Below, one piece after another: positions 17,836 through 26,280 of a stretch of 64,000 nucleotides of DNA. Under the pieces are notes generated by a model. The model was not told where the DNA came from. It saw only the letters and a program-made list of their open reading frames with translations, and ran no database searches. Positions within the stretch are counted from its first letter, which is position 1. Every line of letters begins with the position of its first letter. The DNA comes from Paractinoplanes abujensis (GTDB lineage: Bacteria > Actinomycetota > Actinomycetes > Mycobacteriales > Micromonosporaceae), in NCBI RefSeq assembly GCF_014204895.1, contig NZ_JACHMF010000001.1, positions 8,556,001 through 8,620,000 on the forward strand, in the 5' to 3' direction. The position numbers and the translations under genes were made by a program.

Positions 17836-18357
17836 ATGCGACGGATCCTGGTTTACGGGGTGACCGGTTCCGGCAAGTCGACGCTGGCGGCCCGGGTCGG
17901 CGCGCGGCTCGGGCTGCCCTACCACTCGATCGACGACCTGATGTGGCGGCCCGGCTGGGAGCCGCTCACCGTGGCCGAGCAACGTGACGTCATCGAAAAG
18001 CTGCTGGCCCGCGACGAGTGGGTGATCGACGCGGCCTACGGTTTCTGGCACGACCTGGCCCTGCAACGCGCCGACCTGATCGTCGGCCTGGATCTGCCCC
18101 GCTGGCGCTCGGCGACCCGCCTGCTGCGCCGCACGGTCACCCGGATCGTGCGCCGCACCCCCACGTGCAACGGCAACTACGAGACGTGGCGAAAGGCGTT
18201 CTTCGACCGCGAATCGATCCTGCTCTTCCACATCACGTCGTTCCCCCGCAAACGCCGGCGGATGCGCCTGTGGCAATCGAGCACCGACTTCCCCGAAACA
18301 GTGCTGCTGCGCTCCCCGGCCGAGGTCGAGAAGTGGCTGGCCGGGCTCACGTCCTGA
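17836..18357 (+). CDS. P-loop adenylate-kinase-like protein
   Basis: The 173-aa nucleoside-kinase-like P-loop protein starts MRRILVYGVTGSGKSTLAAR (Walker A GVTGSGKST). It has the YHSIDDLMWRPGWEPL segment typical of adenylate-kinase-related proteins such as FlaR, and an Arg-rich lid (RRTPTCNGNYETWRK). Length fits the family. It follows the two-component genes closely. Function beyond ATP binding is unknown. Confidence 0.82.
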   Translation: MRRILVYGVTGSGKSTLAARVGARLGLPYHSIDDLMWRPGWEPLTVAEQRDVIEKLLARDEWVIDAAYGFWHDLALQRADLIVGLDLPRWRSATRLLRRTVTRIVRRTPTCNGNYETWRKAFFDRESILLFHITSFPRKRRRMRLWQSSTDFPETVLLRSPAEVEKWLAGLTS

Positions 18358-18485
18358 CCGGCACCCCCGGCTCGGGCAAGACGGCGTTGCTGCGCCGGCT
18401 CGAAGTCGCGGGGCACGCCGTCGTCGAGGTCCCCGCCGCGCCGCTGGAGGAACGGGCCGCCCTTGTCCTGCTGGCCGCCCGATAA
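18333..18485 (+). pseudogene. Truncated second P-loop ORF
   Basis: A 50-codon frame from GTG 18333 overlaps the end of the adenylate-kinase-like gene. It contains VLTGTPGSGKTALLRRLEVA, a good Walker A, and GHAVVEVPAAPLEERAALVL. It then stops, whereas full AAA_28-type ATPases with this start are about 170 residues. No continuation is seen in other frames. It is probably the front end of a deleted gene. Confidence 0.5.
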
Positions 18486-18513
18486 TGTCGGACCCCGGCG
18501 CTAGTGTCGGCCC

Positions 18514-18939
18514 ATGTCCGCTCCCGGCGACGTGCCCCCTGACATCCTGAGCCGCCTACGCCCGATCTGCAGGGCACTGCCCGAGGCGTACGAGGAACCC
18601 GCCTGGATCGGCCTGCGCTGGCGCATCCGGCAGCGAACGGTGGCCCACGTCTACACGGCCGACCCGGACCGCCGGCTCTGCTACCCGCGCGACTGGGTCA
18701 CCGGCGAACCCCCGGTCCTGCTGACGTTCCGCGTGCCCGCCGACGACTTGCTCGGCCTGACGGGCAGCGGTTTCCCGTTCTTCCGGGCCGGCTGGGGCCA
18801 CAACGTCGCCGCCATGGTCCTGGGCGACCACACCGACTGGACCGAGGTGGCCGAACTGCTGACCGACAGCTATTGCGAAATGGCCCCGAAGTTCCTCGCC
18901 GCTCGTGTCGCCGCCGTTGCCCGCCCGGACCTGGGCTGA
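18514..18939 (+). CDS. MmcQ/YjbR-like protein
   Basis: The 141-aa protein has the MmcQ/YjbR double-wing fold pattern: LPEAYEEPAWIGLRWRIRQR, HVYTADPDRRLCY, then FFRAGWGHNVAAMVLGDHTD and LLTDSYCEMAPKFLAARV at the end. These proteins resemble DNA-binding folds but their role is not established. ATG start; the next gene starts 40 bp downstream. Confidence 0.82.
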   Translation: MSAPGDVPPDILSRLRPICRALPEAYEEPAWIGLRWRIRQRTVAHVYTADPDRRLCYPRDWVTGEPPVLLTFRVPADDLLGLTGSGFPFFRAGWGHNVAAMVLGDHTDWTEVAELLTDSYCEMAPKFLAARVAAVARPDLG

Positions 18940-18979
18940 AATCGCGGTGACCGGTCGAATGCGCAGGTTTACTGGACCG

Positions 18980-19723
18980 GTGAAACGTCGCGAGGCGCTC
19001 CGGTGTCTGGCCGGCGTGTCGGTGGCTGCTGTGGCCTCAGCCGCTGTTCCGGGCTGCGCCGGGCCGAGCCGTCCCGGCGATCATCCAACGCCCGACGTCG
19101 TGACGAGCAGGAGCGGAATCATGCCAACCTTCACCGACTACCTGTGGCTCGAAGACGACGACAGTGAACTGGTGAACGGATTCGGCCTGTTCTGGGTCAA
19201 GGCCGTCCCACCGGAGCAGGTGGCTACGCGGGCCGGCGGGACGATCGGAGAACGCGTCGGCTGGGAAGGGCTCGTCGAGCGTTCCGACGGCAGCCGGGGC
19301 TCGCACCGCCTCGGCGTGGCCGAGCTCGGCGGTTGGTCTTTCGTCCTCGACCTTGAGGGCGACTCCGCCATCGGCGACGACCTGGTTGTCCGGCTCTCGA
19401 AGGGCACGACCGCGATCTCACACTTTCTCAACGTGGAACTGGACGACCACTACCGGCTGGTGGAGGACGGCGACGTCCGGCTCGACTTCGCGCCGTGGGA
19501 CCCGACGGACCGGCAGGGCAGCGCTCCCGATTCTCTCCTCCCGGCGATGGATACGGTCGGGTTCGATTTCACGGAAGATCTCGACCCCGGCGACCCGGAC
19601 TACGTGGAGAAGCACCCCACCCCGGCGGCTTTCGCCCTGACCGAGTATCTGACCGGTGTGAAGCTGACGGCCGACCTTCTGCACTCCCTGACATACCTGC
19701 TGGCCGAAGCGCGAAGTCGATAA
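18980..19723 (+). CDS. Putative lipoprotein, DUF6461-like
   Basis: From the GTG at 18980 the 247-aa product begins VKRREALRCLAGVSVAAVAS and reaches a lipobox-like AVPGC at residues 22-26, so it may be an exported lipoprotein. The rest (PTFTDYLWLEDDDSELVNGFG, then VGFDFTEDL and AFALTEYLTGVKLTADLL) resembles the actinobacterial DUF6461 group, which lacks known function and usually has no signal. ATG 18959 is an alternative start. The lipid anchor and DUF assignment are both tentative. Confidence 0.6.
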   Translation: MKRREALRCLAGVSVAAVASAAVPGCAGPSRPGDHPTPDVVTSRSGIMPTFTDYLWLEDDDSELVNGFGLFWVKAVPPEQVATRAGGTIGERVGWEGLVERSDGSRGSHRLGVAELGGWSFVLDLEGDSAIGDDLVVRLSKGTTAISHFLNVELDDHYRLVEDGDVRLDFAPWDPTDRQGSAPDSLLPAMDTVGFDFTEDLDPGDPDYVEKHPTPAAFALTEYLTGVKLTADLLHSLTYLLAEARSR

Positions 19724-19871
19724 CCCCCGGCGTAGCCGAGCCGGGTCCCCGCCCCAGCGTCGGTGGCGGGTCCGGATGTGGCGGCGCGGCTGAGCCGGCG
19801 GTCCCGGCCGGAGCGGGCCGGCCGACCAGGACTCGATCACCCACCGCCCGATCCACGGAGCACGCCTGTGC

Positions 19872-20825
19872 CTACTCGGCCTCGCGGCGGGCTTTGGCTC
19901 GGCGTTTGCCCTCGTGCATGGCCTGGACGCGGGCGACCGGAATCGTCCGGCCCTGCTCGATCAGTCCTTCGTCGAGGGCTTGCGGCTCGGGCATCTCCGC
20001 GGCCCACGGGTCTTTCCCGCCCAGCCGTGAGACTGCCGTGTGCAGCGTGAAGTCGCTGGGTTTGATGTCGTCCAGTTCGTCCCACGACACCGGGAAGGAC
20101 ACGGGCACCCCCGGCCGTACGCGGGGGCTGTATGCGGCCACCACCGTCGCGCCGCCGGAGCGGGTGGCGTCGAGGAAGACTTTGCCGTGGCGGTCCTCGC
20201 GGATGAACGCGGTGGTGGCCAGTTCGGGGTCGAGGCGTTCGGCCCGGGCGGCGACGGCTCGGGTCGCCGCGGCCACCTGTTCGGGGTCCGCTTCACCGTC
20301 CAGCGGGACGAAGACATGCACGCCTTTGGCGCCGCTCGTCTTGACCGCGCCCGACATGCCGGCGCCGGCCAGAGCTTCCCGTACGAGCTTCGCGGCGCGT
20401 ACGGCCAAGTCGAAAGCGCCACCCTCGGGCGGGTCCAGATCCATGATCAGGTGGGTGGGCCTGGCCGAGTCGGCGAGCATGAGTGCCGGGTGGTATTCGA
20501 TGGCGCGCTGGTTGCCGAACCACAGCAGGGTGCGGCGGTCGTTGCAGAGGCCGTACGTGACCTCGCGGTGTGACGAGTCGGCCCACACCGTCGTCCGGGG
20601 CACCCACTCGGGCGTGTACTTCGGCAGGTTCTTCTGCATGAACCTGTCCTGACCGCGCAGCAGCCGGATCACCGACAGCGGCCGGTCGTGCAGCACCGGC
20701 AGGATCCGCTCGTGGACCGCGTCGAGATAGTCGATCAGATCGCGCTTGGTCGCGCCCGCGTCCTCGAACAGTTCCTGGTCGAGGTTCGTCAGTTTGACCC
20801 CGTCGCGTTCCTCGAGCTCCGCCAT
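19872..20825 (-). CDS. Stand-alone LigD polymerase-domain protein (PrimPol fold)
   Basis: The 317-aa protein is the polymerase domain of the bacterial NHEJ ligase D without ligase or nuclease parts. It contains GVKLTNLDQELFEDAGATK, the YHPALMLADSARPTHLIMDL stretch ending in the catalytic DLDPP, and VKTSGAKGVHVFVPLDG. A further catalytic Asp region is FLDATRSGGATVVAAYSPR. Such proteins fill gaps with ribonucleotides in end joining. No Ku or ligase gene is adjacent. The last 25 residues are Lys/Arg-rich. Confidence 0.92.
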   Translation of the reverse strand: MAELEERDGVKLTNLDQELFEDAGATKRDLIDYLDAVHERILPVLHDRPLSVIRLLRGQDRFMQKNLPKYTPEWVPRTTVWADSSHREVTYGLCNDRRTLLWFGNQRAIEYHPALMLADSARPTHLIMDLDPPEGGAFDLAVRAAKLVREALAGAGMSGAVKTSGAKGVHVFVPLDGEADPEQVAAATRAVAARAERLDPELATTAFIREDRHGKVFLDATRSGGATVVAAYSPRVRPGVPVSFPVSWDELDDIKPSDFTLHTAVSRLGGKDPWAAEMPEPQALDEGLIEQGRTIPVARVQAMHEGKRRAKARREAE

Positions 20826-20843
20826 AGGGCCATCGTGCCCGAG

Positions 20844-21185
20844 TCAGCCGAGCTGGGCGACCCACACGGCGGGCAAGACCATCAGGAGCGTGAGGACCAC
20901 GTACGCCGCCCCGAGGCCGAACCGGCGCCCCTGGGTGGCGATGACGGCGGCGGTGAAGGGCAGGAGCAGGGTGAGCGACGCGGCGACCGAGATCACTTCG
21001 GTTTCGCGCTGGCGGCCCGTCACGGCGTACCCGATCAGAATGGGAACGATGACCGCCCAGCCGACCAGGATGGCGGTGCAGCGCAGGCCGACCTTGGTGT
21101 GGCGCTCGTCGTCGGAGAGGTCTTTTTCCAGGGCGTACGCCATGCGGTCGGTGAAACTCACGGCGCTGAGCCTAGTGGTGATCAT
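20844..21185 (-). CDS. Small membrane protein
   Basis: The 113-aa protein has a cytoplasmic N-terminus (DRMAYALEKDLSDDERHTKV) and about three hydrophobic segments: AILVGWAVIVPILIGYAV, VISVAASLTLLLPFTAAVIA and AAYVVLTLLMVLPAVWVA. No family is recognised. It ends 18 bp upstream of the LigD polymerase-domain ATG on the same strand, so the two may be one transcript. Confidence 0.6.
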   Translation of the reverse strand: MITTRLSAVSFTDRMAYALEKDLSDDERHTKVGLRCTAILVGWAVIVPILIGYAVTGRQRETEVISVAASLTLLLPFTAAVIATQGRRFGLGAAYVVLTLLMVLPAVWVAQLG

Positions 21186-21277
21186 GCACCGGGGTCTTTA
21201 ACTCCGGAGGTGGATTGACCGAATAGTGACCCGGCTCCCGGCACACCGTTCGGCGTACCGGGAGCCTCCCGGCGTCT

Positions 21278-22171
21278 CTAGCTTTTGACCGAGCCCGCCA
21301 TCAGGCCACCGATGAACCAGCGACCCAGAAGGACGTAGACGACCAGCGTCGGCAGCGACGTGATCAGGGCGCCCGCCATCGACGCCGCGTAGTCGGGCGA
21401 CTGGGCGCCGGCCAGCGCGTTCAGGGCGATCGTGATCGGCCCGTTGCGGGTGTTCGACAGGAAGATGGCGAACAGGTAGTCGTTCCAGGCCGACGTGAAC
21501 TGCCAGATGATCGTCACCACGAAACCGGGGATCGAGATCGGCAGGATGATCCGGCCGAACGTGCGCAGCAGGCCCGCGCCGTCGACCCGGGCCGCCTCGA
21601 TCAGCTCCTCCGGCACCGTGGTGGCGTAGTAGTTGCGGAAGATCAGGGTGCAGATCGGGATGCCGTAGATGCAGTGCACCAGCACCAGCGTCGTGATGCC
21701 GGGCGGGATGCCCAGGGTGGTGACGATCTCGCGCAGCGGAATCATGACGGCCTGGTACGGGATGAACATGCCGAACAGGATCAGCGTGAACACCACGTCG
21801 GCGCCGGGGAAGCGCCAGCGCGACAGCACGAACCCGTTGGCCGCACCGATCAGTGACGAGATGATCGCGACCGGCACGGCCAGCTGGAACGTGCGGAAGA
21901 AGGCGGGCTGCAGCGCGTTCCAGGCTTTCTCCCACGACGCCAGGGTCCACGTCTCGGGCAGGCTCCACTGGCTGGCCACGCCGATGTCCGAGCCCGCCTT
22001 GAAACTGGTCACGATGAGCACGTACAGGGGCATCAGCACGATGATCAGGAAGACCAGCGCGAGGGCGTACTTGACGATTGCCCCGGGACCACCGCCACGC
22101 TTCGGCTTGCGTACGGGAGTCAGGGTTTCGACGCTGGGCGGCGGGGGAGCTTCGACAGACGTCGTCGTCAT
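21278..22171 (-). CDS. Sugar ABC transporter permease (MalG-like)
   Basis: The 297-aa inner-membrane permease of a carbohydrate importer begins MTTTSVEAPPPPSVETLTPV (cytoplasmic) and has six membrane segments. The EAA loop that contacts the ATPase is EELIEAARVDGAGLLRTFGR. The ATG at 22171 follows GGGGGG and overlaps the stop of the 23-codon ORF at 22168-22239. No ATPase gene is present in this operon, so a shared MsiK-type ATPase encoded elsewhere probably powers it, as known in actinobacteria. Confidence 0.93.
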   Translation of the reverse strand: MTTTSVEAPPPPSVETLTPVRKPKRGGGPGAIVKYALALVFLIIVLMPLYVLIVTSFKAGSDIGVASQWSLPETWTLASWEKAWNALQPAFFRTFQLAVPVAIISSLIGAANGFVLSRWRFPGADVVFTLILFGMFIPYQAVMIPLREIVTTLGIPPGITTLVLVHCIYGIPICTLIFRNYYATTVPEELIEAARVDGAGLLRTFGRIILPISIPGFVVTIIWQFTSAWNDYLFAIFLSNTRNGPITIALNALAGAQSPDYAASMAGALITSLPTLVVYVLLGRWFIGGLMAGSVKS

Positions 22172-22239
22172 GCTGAGCCCCCCTGGCATGCCCTCCTGGC
22201 CCTGCGAACGCTTCGCTGACTCCGGTGCGGTGCGGTCAT
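22168..22239 (-). other. 23-codon bridging ORF within an intercistronic element, copy 1
   Basis: An ATG overlaps the stop of the first permease (ATGA), and the ORF's own TGA overlaps the ATG of the second permease (ATGA). The 72-nt stretch encodes MTAPHRSQRSVRRARRACQG plus GSA. Its DNA is closely related to 46551-46622, which bridges two other ABC-transporter genes with the same length and overlaps. The peptides differ because of compensating one-base indels. It may mainly carry ribosomes across the gap, or the shared DNA/RNA may matter more than the peptide. Confidence 0.6.
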
Positions 22240-23129
22240 GCGTTCTTCTCCTGCCGGTTCGTGTAGATCAGGTACGGCACGATGACGACCGCCACGAGCA
22301 GCAGCAGGATGATCGAGATGGCCGCCGCCTTGGCGTAGTCGCTGGTCAGCAACGTCTGCCAGACGTAGATCGCGGGCACCTCGGTGAGCCACTGCGGGCC
22401 CGACACGCTCATGATCAGGTCGAACATCTTCATCGACATGTGGCCGAGGATGATCAGCGCGGACAACGCGACCGGCGTCAGCTGCGGGAAGATCACGTTG
22501 CGGTACAGCCGGTACGTCGAGGCGCCGTCCATGGCCGCCGCCTCGCGCAGTTCCTGCGGGATGCCCCGGAAGCCGGCCAGGAACAACGCCATCACATAGC
22601 CCGACAGCTGCCAGATCGCCGGGATCGCCATCGCCGCCATGCCCCAGTCGGGGTTGGTCCACCACGTGTTCTGCAGGAAATCAAGACCAAGCCCACCCAG
22701 TACGGAGTTGAGGCCGCCCGCGCTGTCACCCTTGTTCGGGTTCATCAGCCAGCGCCACACCACGCCCGAGGCGACGAACGACACCGCCATCGGGAACAGG
22801 TAGACCGTACGGAAAAAGCCTTCCGCCTTGACCCCGCGCTCCAGGATGAAAGCCCACAGCAGGCCGAAGAACATCGCGCCGACCAGGAACACCACGGTGA
22901 AGACGAGCAGGTTCTTCAGCGAGTGCGTGAACCGGTCGTTGATGTCGTTGGTGAACAGTTTCGTGTAGTTCTCGAGCCCGGCGAAGCCCTTCGAGCCCAG
23001 AGCGTTGTGCTCGTCGGACACCGAGACTTTGGTCGTCCAGGCGATCAGGCCGTAGACGAAGACGGCGAGCAGGATCAGTGAGGGGGAGAGCAGCAGCAGG
23101 CCCGGTCCCCAGTGCCGGAGTTTGCGCAT
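22236..23129 (-). CDS. Sugar ABC transporter permease (MalF-like)
   Basis: The 297-aa permease partner begins MRKLRHWGPGLLLLSPSLIL and has six predicted membrane segments. The EAA loop is QELREAAAMDGASTYRLYRN. Order binding protein - MalF-like - MalG-like is standard. It starts 67 bp after the binding-protein stop, with a hairpin in between (23155-23185), and is joined to the second permease by the bridging ORF. Confidence 0.93.
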   Translation of the reverse strand: MRKLRHWGPGLLLLSPSLILLAVFVYGLIAWTTKVSVSDEHNALGSKGFAGLENYTKLFTNDINDRFTHSLKNLLVFTVVFLVGAMFFGLLWAFILERGVKAEGFFRTVYLFPMAVSFVASGVVWRWLMNPNKGDSAGGLNSVLGGLGLDFLQNTWWTNPDWGMAAMAIPAIWQLSGYVMALFLAGFRGIPQELREAAAMDGASTYRLYRNVIFPQLTPVALSALIILGHMSMKMFDLIMSVSGPQWLTEVPAIYVWQTLLTSDYAKAAAISIILLLLVAVVIVPYLIYTNRQEKNA

Positions 23130-23154
23130 CCGGGCTCCTTGGTGTCAACGCGGA

Positions 23155-23185
23155 AAATGGGGACGGCCGAATGCCGCCCCCATTT
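23155..23185. terminator. Intercistronic hairpin after the binding-protein gene
   Basis: AAATGGGGACGGC pairs with GCCGCCCCCATTT with one mismatch and a 5-nt loop. It lies 11 bp beyond the binding-protein stop and 25 bp before the first permease. Such a hairpin would raise binding-protein over permease expression by partial termination or mRNA protection. Confidence 0.6.
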
Positions 23186-23196
23186 CCCGCTGGCGC

Positions 23197-24468
23197 TTAC
23201 TTCTTGACGAACTCGGAAGCGGCAGTGGCCATGGCCTTCTGCAGCTCGGCGACATCGGAGTTGGTGCTGAACTTGCCGAGGGCCGAGTTGGCCGCACCCT
23301 GCCAGCCCTGCGAGCAGGCCGACCCGTGGGCGCAGGACGGAACCTGCTTGAACGACTTCCAGTCAGCGATGGCGGCCTGCTGGTACTTCGGGTAGTCGGC
23401 CGGCTTGGCGTCCGTACGGGCCGGGATCGAACCCTTGGTGGTGTTGAAGGCCTTCTGCCCGGCGTCCGAGCCGACGGTCTTCAGCCAGCACTTGGTGCCC
23501 TCGGGGTTCTTGGCCCCCTTGGGCAGCACGAACGAGTCGGCCAGCCATTGGAACGTGTCGCCGTTGCCCGGGAACGTGAACCAGGCGTAGTCGGTGAACT
23601 TCTTGGCGTCCAGGTCGGCCGCCTCCCAGTCACCCATCAGCTGGTACGCCGCCTTGCCGTCCATGACGAGCTTCTCGGCGTCGGTCCAGTCGAGCGCGTC
23701 ACGGTCGGAGTTGGTGTACGTAAGCAGCGTCTTGAAGTCGTTGATGGCCTTGGTGACCAGCGGGTCGTTCCAGTCGGTGGCGCCGGTCCACAGGCCCGTG
23801 AACTTGTCCGGGCCCAAATCGGTGATCAGCACCGACTCGAACAGCATGAGCTGCGTCCAGTCCTTGCCGATCGCCAGCGGGGCCGCGATGCCCTTGGCCT
23901 TGACCTTGTCGAGGTCGGCGATGAAACCGGCCAGGTCGGTCGGGTCCTTGGTGATGCCGGCCGAGGCCAGGACCTTCTTGTTGGTCCAGACCACGTTGGC
24001 CCGGTGGATGTTCGCGGGCACCGAGTAGATCTTGCCCTCGACCGTCAGGTTGTCGATCAGGCCCTGCGGGAAGGCCTGCTTGAGGCCCCAGCTGTCGTAG
24101 TCGGCGCTGAGGTCCTCGATCTGGCCGGCGTTGATGTAGTCCTGCAGCTCCGCCCCGGCGTGCGCCTGGAACGTGTCCGGCGGGTCGCTCTGCTGCAGGC
24201 GGGACGCGAGCACGGACTTCGCGTTCGCGCCGGCGCCACCGGCCACCGCGCCGTTCTCGAAGGTCTGCCCGGCGCAGTCGGTGCCGAACTGCTTGACCAG
24301 GCCGTCGAGGCCGGCCTTCTCGCCGCCGTCGGCCCACCAGGTGAAAACCTCCACCTTGGACGAACCGGAGCCGCCGCCGCTGCTGTCGTCACTGGACCCA
24401 CAGGCCGTGGCGGTCAGGAGCGCAGCGACACCGACAGCTGCCACGGCAGCCCGTCGAGTGAAGCGCAT
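23197..24468 (-). CDS. Sugar ABC transporter substrate-binding lipoprotein
   Basis: The 423-aa lipoprotein has the signal MRFTRRAAVAAVGVAALLTA with lipobox TATAC, then a Ser/Gly linker. The mature cluster-B type binding protein starts KVEVFTWWADGGEKAGLDGL. Further family segments are LMGDWEAADLD and TFPGNGDTFQWLADSFVLPKG. GGAGGATAACC precedes the chosen ATG. An operator-like palindrome lies 22 bp upstream. Paired with GH92 through that site, mannose or manno-oligosaccharides are a reasonable guess for the ligand. Confidence 0.93.
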   Translation of the reverse strand: MRFTRRAAVAAVGVAALLTATACGSSDDSSGGGSGSSKVEVFTWWADGGEKAGLDGLVKQFGTDCAGQTFENGAVAGGAGANAKSVLASRLQQSDPPDTFQAHAGAELQDYINAGQIEDLSADYDSWGLKQAFPQGLIDNLTVEGKIYSVPANIHRANVVWTNKKVLASAGITKDPTDLAGFIADLDKVKAKGIAAPLAIGKDWTQLMLFESVLITDLGPDKFTGLWTGATDWNDPLVTKAINDFKTLLTYTNSDRDALDWTDAEKLVMDGKAAYQLMGDWEAADLDAKKFTDYAWFTFPGNGDTFQWLADSFVLPKGAKNPEGTKCWLKTVGSDAGQKAFNTTKGSIPARTDAKPADYPKYQQAAIADWKSFKQVPSCAHGSACSQGWQGAANSALGKFSTNSDVAELQKAMATAASEFVKK

Positions 24469-25062
24469 GGTTATCCTCCATCGAAGTATTGACATCGTTG
24501 TCACGCGATGGGGAGTACCGTGCCGCCTCAACCGAACACGTGTCAACGCCTGTTTCCGTGTCGTTACGTGCGCACTCTGTTGTTACCTGAGCGAAAGATC
24601 GCTGACCTGCTAATACATCGATGATTCGCTCTGCTTCGGCGGTCTTCGAAGTCCCTTGGCCAACCCTGGTGACGGACAAAACGGTCACCTCCCGTACGCC
24701 GCGGGTTTGATCTCTCCGTCGCTCGTGTTCGGTTGTGATGAGTCTCGGTGTGATCGCCGAGCGTCATTTTCACCGCTCACGCACCCGGCGCGCCGGCGGC
24801 ACCGCCATTCAGCGCGGATCCGGCCCTGCCACTCAGCGGCGGCGGCACCACCACTCAGCGCGGCGGCGACACTGCCACTCAGCGGCGGCGACATCGCCGC
24901 TCAGCGCGCCGGTGACACCACCACTCAGCCGCGGCGGCACCGCCGCTCTGTGCGCCGGCAGCACTACCGCTCAGCGCGCCGGCGGCATTGCCACTCGGCT
25001 TGCCGGCGGCACCGCCACTCAGCGCTGGCGACACCAGCGCTCAGCGCGGGCGACACCAGCGC
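24469..25062. other. Region between binding-protein and LacI genes
   Basis: About 590 bp. Near the binding-protein gene it holds the operator at 24490-24503 and presumably the promoter. The middle has no evident features. From about 24800 to the LacI stop it is a degenerate tandem array. Open frames here reflect the repeats and are not called. Confidence 0.6.
24490..24503. promoter_or_regulatory. LacI-type operator TGACATCGTTGTCA before the transporter operon
   Basis: This inverted repeat (one asymmetric centre base) lies 22 bp upstream of the binding-protein ATG, where repressor binding would block transcription. It matches the GH92 site at 10967-10980 at 13 of 14 positions. Confidence 0.65.
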
Positions 25063-25075
25063 TCAGCGCGGCGGC
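24800..25075. repeat. Degenerate 21-24 bp tandem array
   Basis: About twelve units share a CCACTCAGCGCGGCGGCGAC-like core followed by ACCA/ACTG, with frequent substitutions. The array runs up to and slightly into the last codons of the LacI gene. No spacer-like unique segments are present, so it is a minisatellite and not CRISPR. Confidence 0.75.
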
Positions 25076-26079
25076 CTCTCGCCCGAGCCGCGGGCAATGA
25101 TAGATGTAGAAATAACGATGGTTCGGGCGGGGCCGGAATGTCCGCTGATCCGCTCGTACGCGAGCCGCGCCGCCTCCCGCCCGAGCGCGGTCATGTCATG
25201 CGCGACAACGGTCGTGCCGAGCACATCGGCCAGATCGAAGTCGTCGAACCCGACCAGTGCGGGCGGCTCGGCCAAACCCCGCATGCCCCGCAAAGCCCCC
25301 GTCGTGAGCCGGTTGTTCGTTGTGAAGATCGCGGTCGGCGCCGGGTCGAGCGCGAGCAACTCGCGCACGGTGCGTTCGGCATGCCGTACGTCATGCACAT
25401 CCGTACGCAGATAAGGCTCCCAAGCTCGATTGCCGGCCGCCCGCATCGCCCCCACGAAACCGTCGATCCGGGCCCGCTGCGGCGCCATCCGCGCCAGGTC
25501 GGCCACGATGGCGATCCGTTTGTGCCCCGCCGCCAGCAGATGCTCCCCAGCCGAACGCGCCCCACCCGCGTTGTCGATCAGCACGGCGTCGGCGGCCAGC
25601 CCGTCCGGCGGGCGGTCCAGAAAAACGAACGGAACGCCGCGGTTGCCCTCGATGGCCAGATATTCGTGGTCGTCGGCGCTGGGAATGACGAGCAGAGCCC
25701 GTACGCGCCTCTCCAGGAACGCGTCGACCAGGCTGCGCTCGAGCATCGCGTCCTCGTCGTTGTTCGCGGTGATCAGGAGCAGCCCGTGCTGCCGCAGCTC
25801 ACGCTCGATGCCGCTGGCCACAGCCGAATAGAACGGATTGGTGAGATCACCGCTCACCAGCCCGACCAACGCCGAAGTGGCACCACGGCGCAACTCCCGC
25901 GCGATCCCGTTGAGCCGATAACCGAGCAGGTCGGCCGCGTCCCGCACGCGCCGCCCGGTCGACGGCGCCACATTGGGCTCCTGATTGAGGGCGCGGGAGG
26001 CGGTCTTGAGGCTGACCCCGGCCAAGGCGGCAACCTGAGTCAACGTAGGCCGGCGAACGGTCACATCGTCGGCGGGCAT
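25063..26079 (-). CDS. LacI-family transcriptional regulator
   Basis: The 338-aa repressor has an N-terminal HTH (TLTQVAALAGVSLKTASRAL, residues about 12-31), the hinge (RRGATSALVGLVSGDLTNPF) and a periplasmic-binding-like effector domain (FVFLDRPPDGL, VGFDDFDLADVLGTTVVAHD). It lies upstream of, and in line with, the sugar transporter. It is the natural candidate to bind the TGACATCG palindromes before the transporter and GH92 genes. Its last codons fall within the tandem array that follows. Confidence 0.92.
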   Translation of the reverse strand: MPADDVTVRRPTLTQVAALAGVSLKTASRALNQEPNVAPSTGRRVRDAADLLGYRLNGIARELRRGATSALVGLVSGDLTNPFYSAVASGIERELRQHGLLLITANNDEDAMLERSLVDAFLERRVRALLVIPSADDHEYLAIEGNRGVPFVFLDRPPDGLAADAVLIDNAGGARSAGEHLLAAGHKRIAIVADLARMAPQRARIDGFVGAMRAAGNRAWEPYLRTDVHDVRHAERTVRELLALDPAPTAIFTTNNRLTTGALRGMRGLAEPPALVGFDDFDLADVLGTTVVAHDMTALGREAARLAYERISGHSGPARTIVISTSIIARGSGERPPR

Positions 26080-26117
26080 AACGCTCCGAGCACTCTCAGC
26101 AACGGGACGCCCCAGTA

Positions 26118-26134
26118 TGACATCGACACCGATG
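26118..26134. promoter_or_regulatory. Possible degenerate LacI operator upstream of the LacI gene
   Basis: TGACATCGACACCGATG contains the half-site TGACATCG and arms CATCG/CGATG with a 4-nt spacer, about 40 bp upstream of the LacI ATG. It could serve autoregulation, but the second half does not match the other two operators well. Confidence 0.35.
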
Positions 26135-26280
26135 CCCGCTCCGCCTGGTCACCGCAGTTCCCCAGCCAACCATCCCGGTCGACGCGGTGGGGCTTGCCGA
26201 CACGAGACGGTGAGGCCCGTCGTCACCGGGACGGTGGTGCCCCGCCGCCCCGCGCCGGGCAAAGCCCAACTCGGTCGGCA

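Noticed and set aside
24800..25075. Possible CRISPR or coding repeats before the LacI gene
   Set aside because: Units are contiguous and degenerate, with no spacers; the frames across them give only low-complexity peptides.
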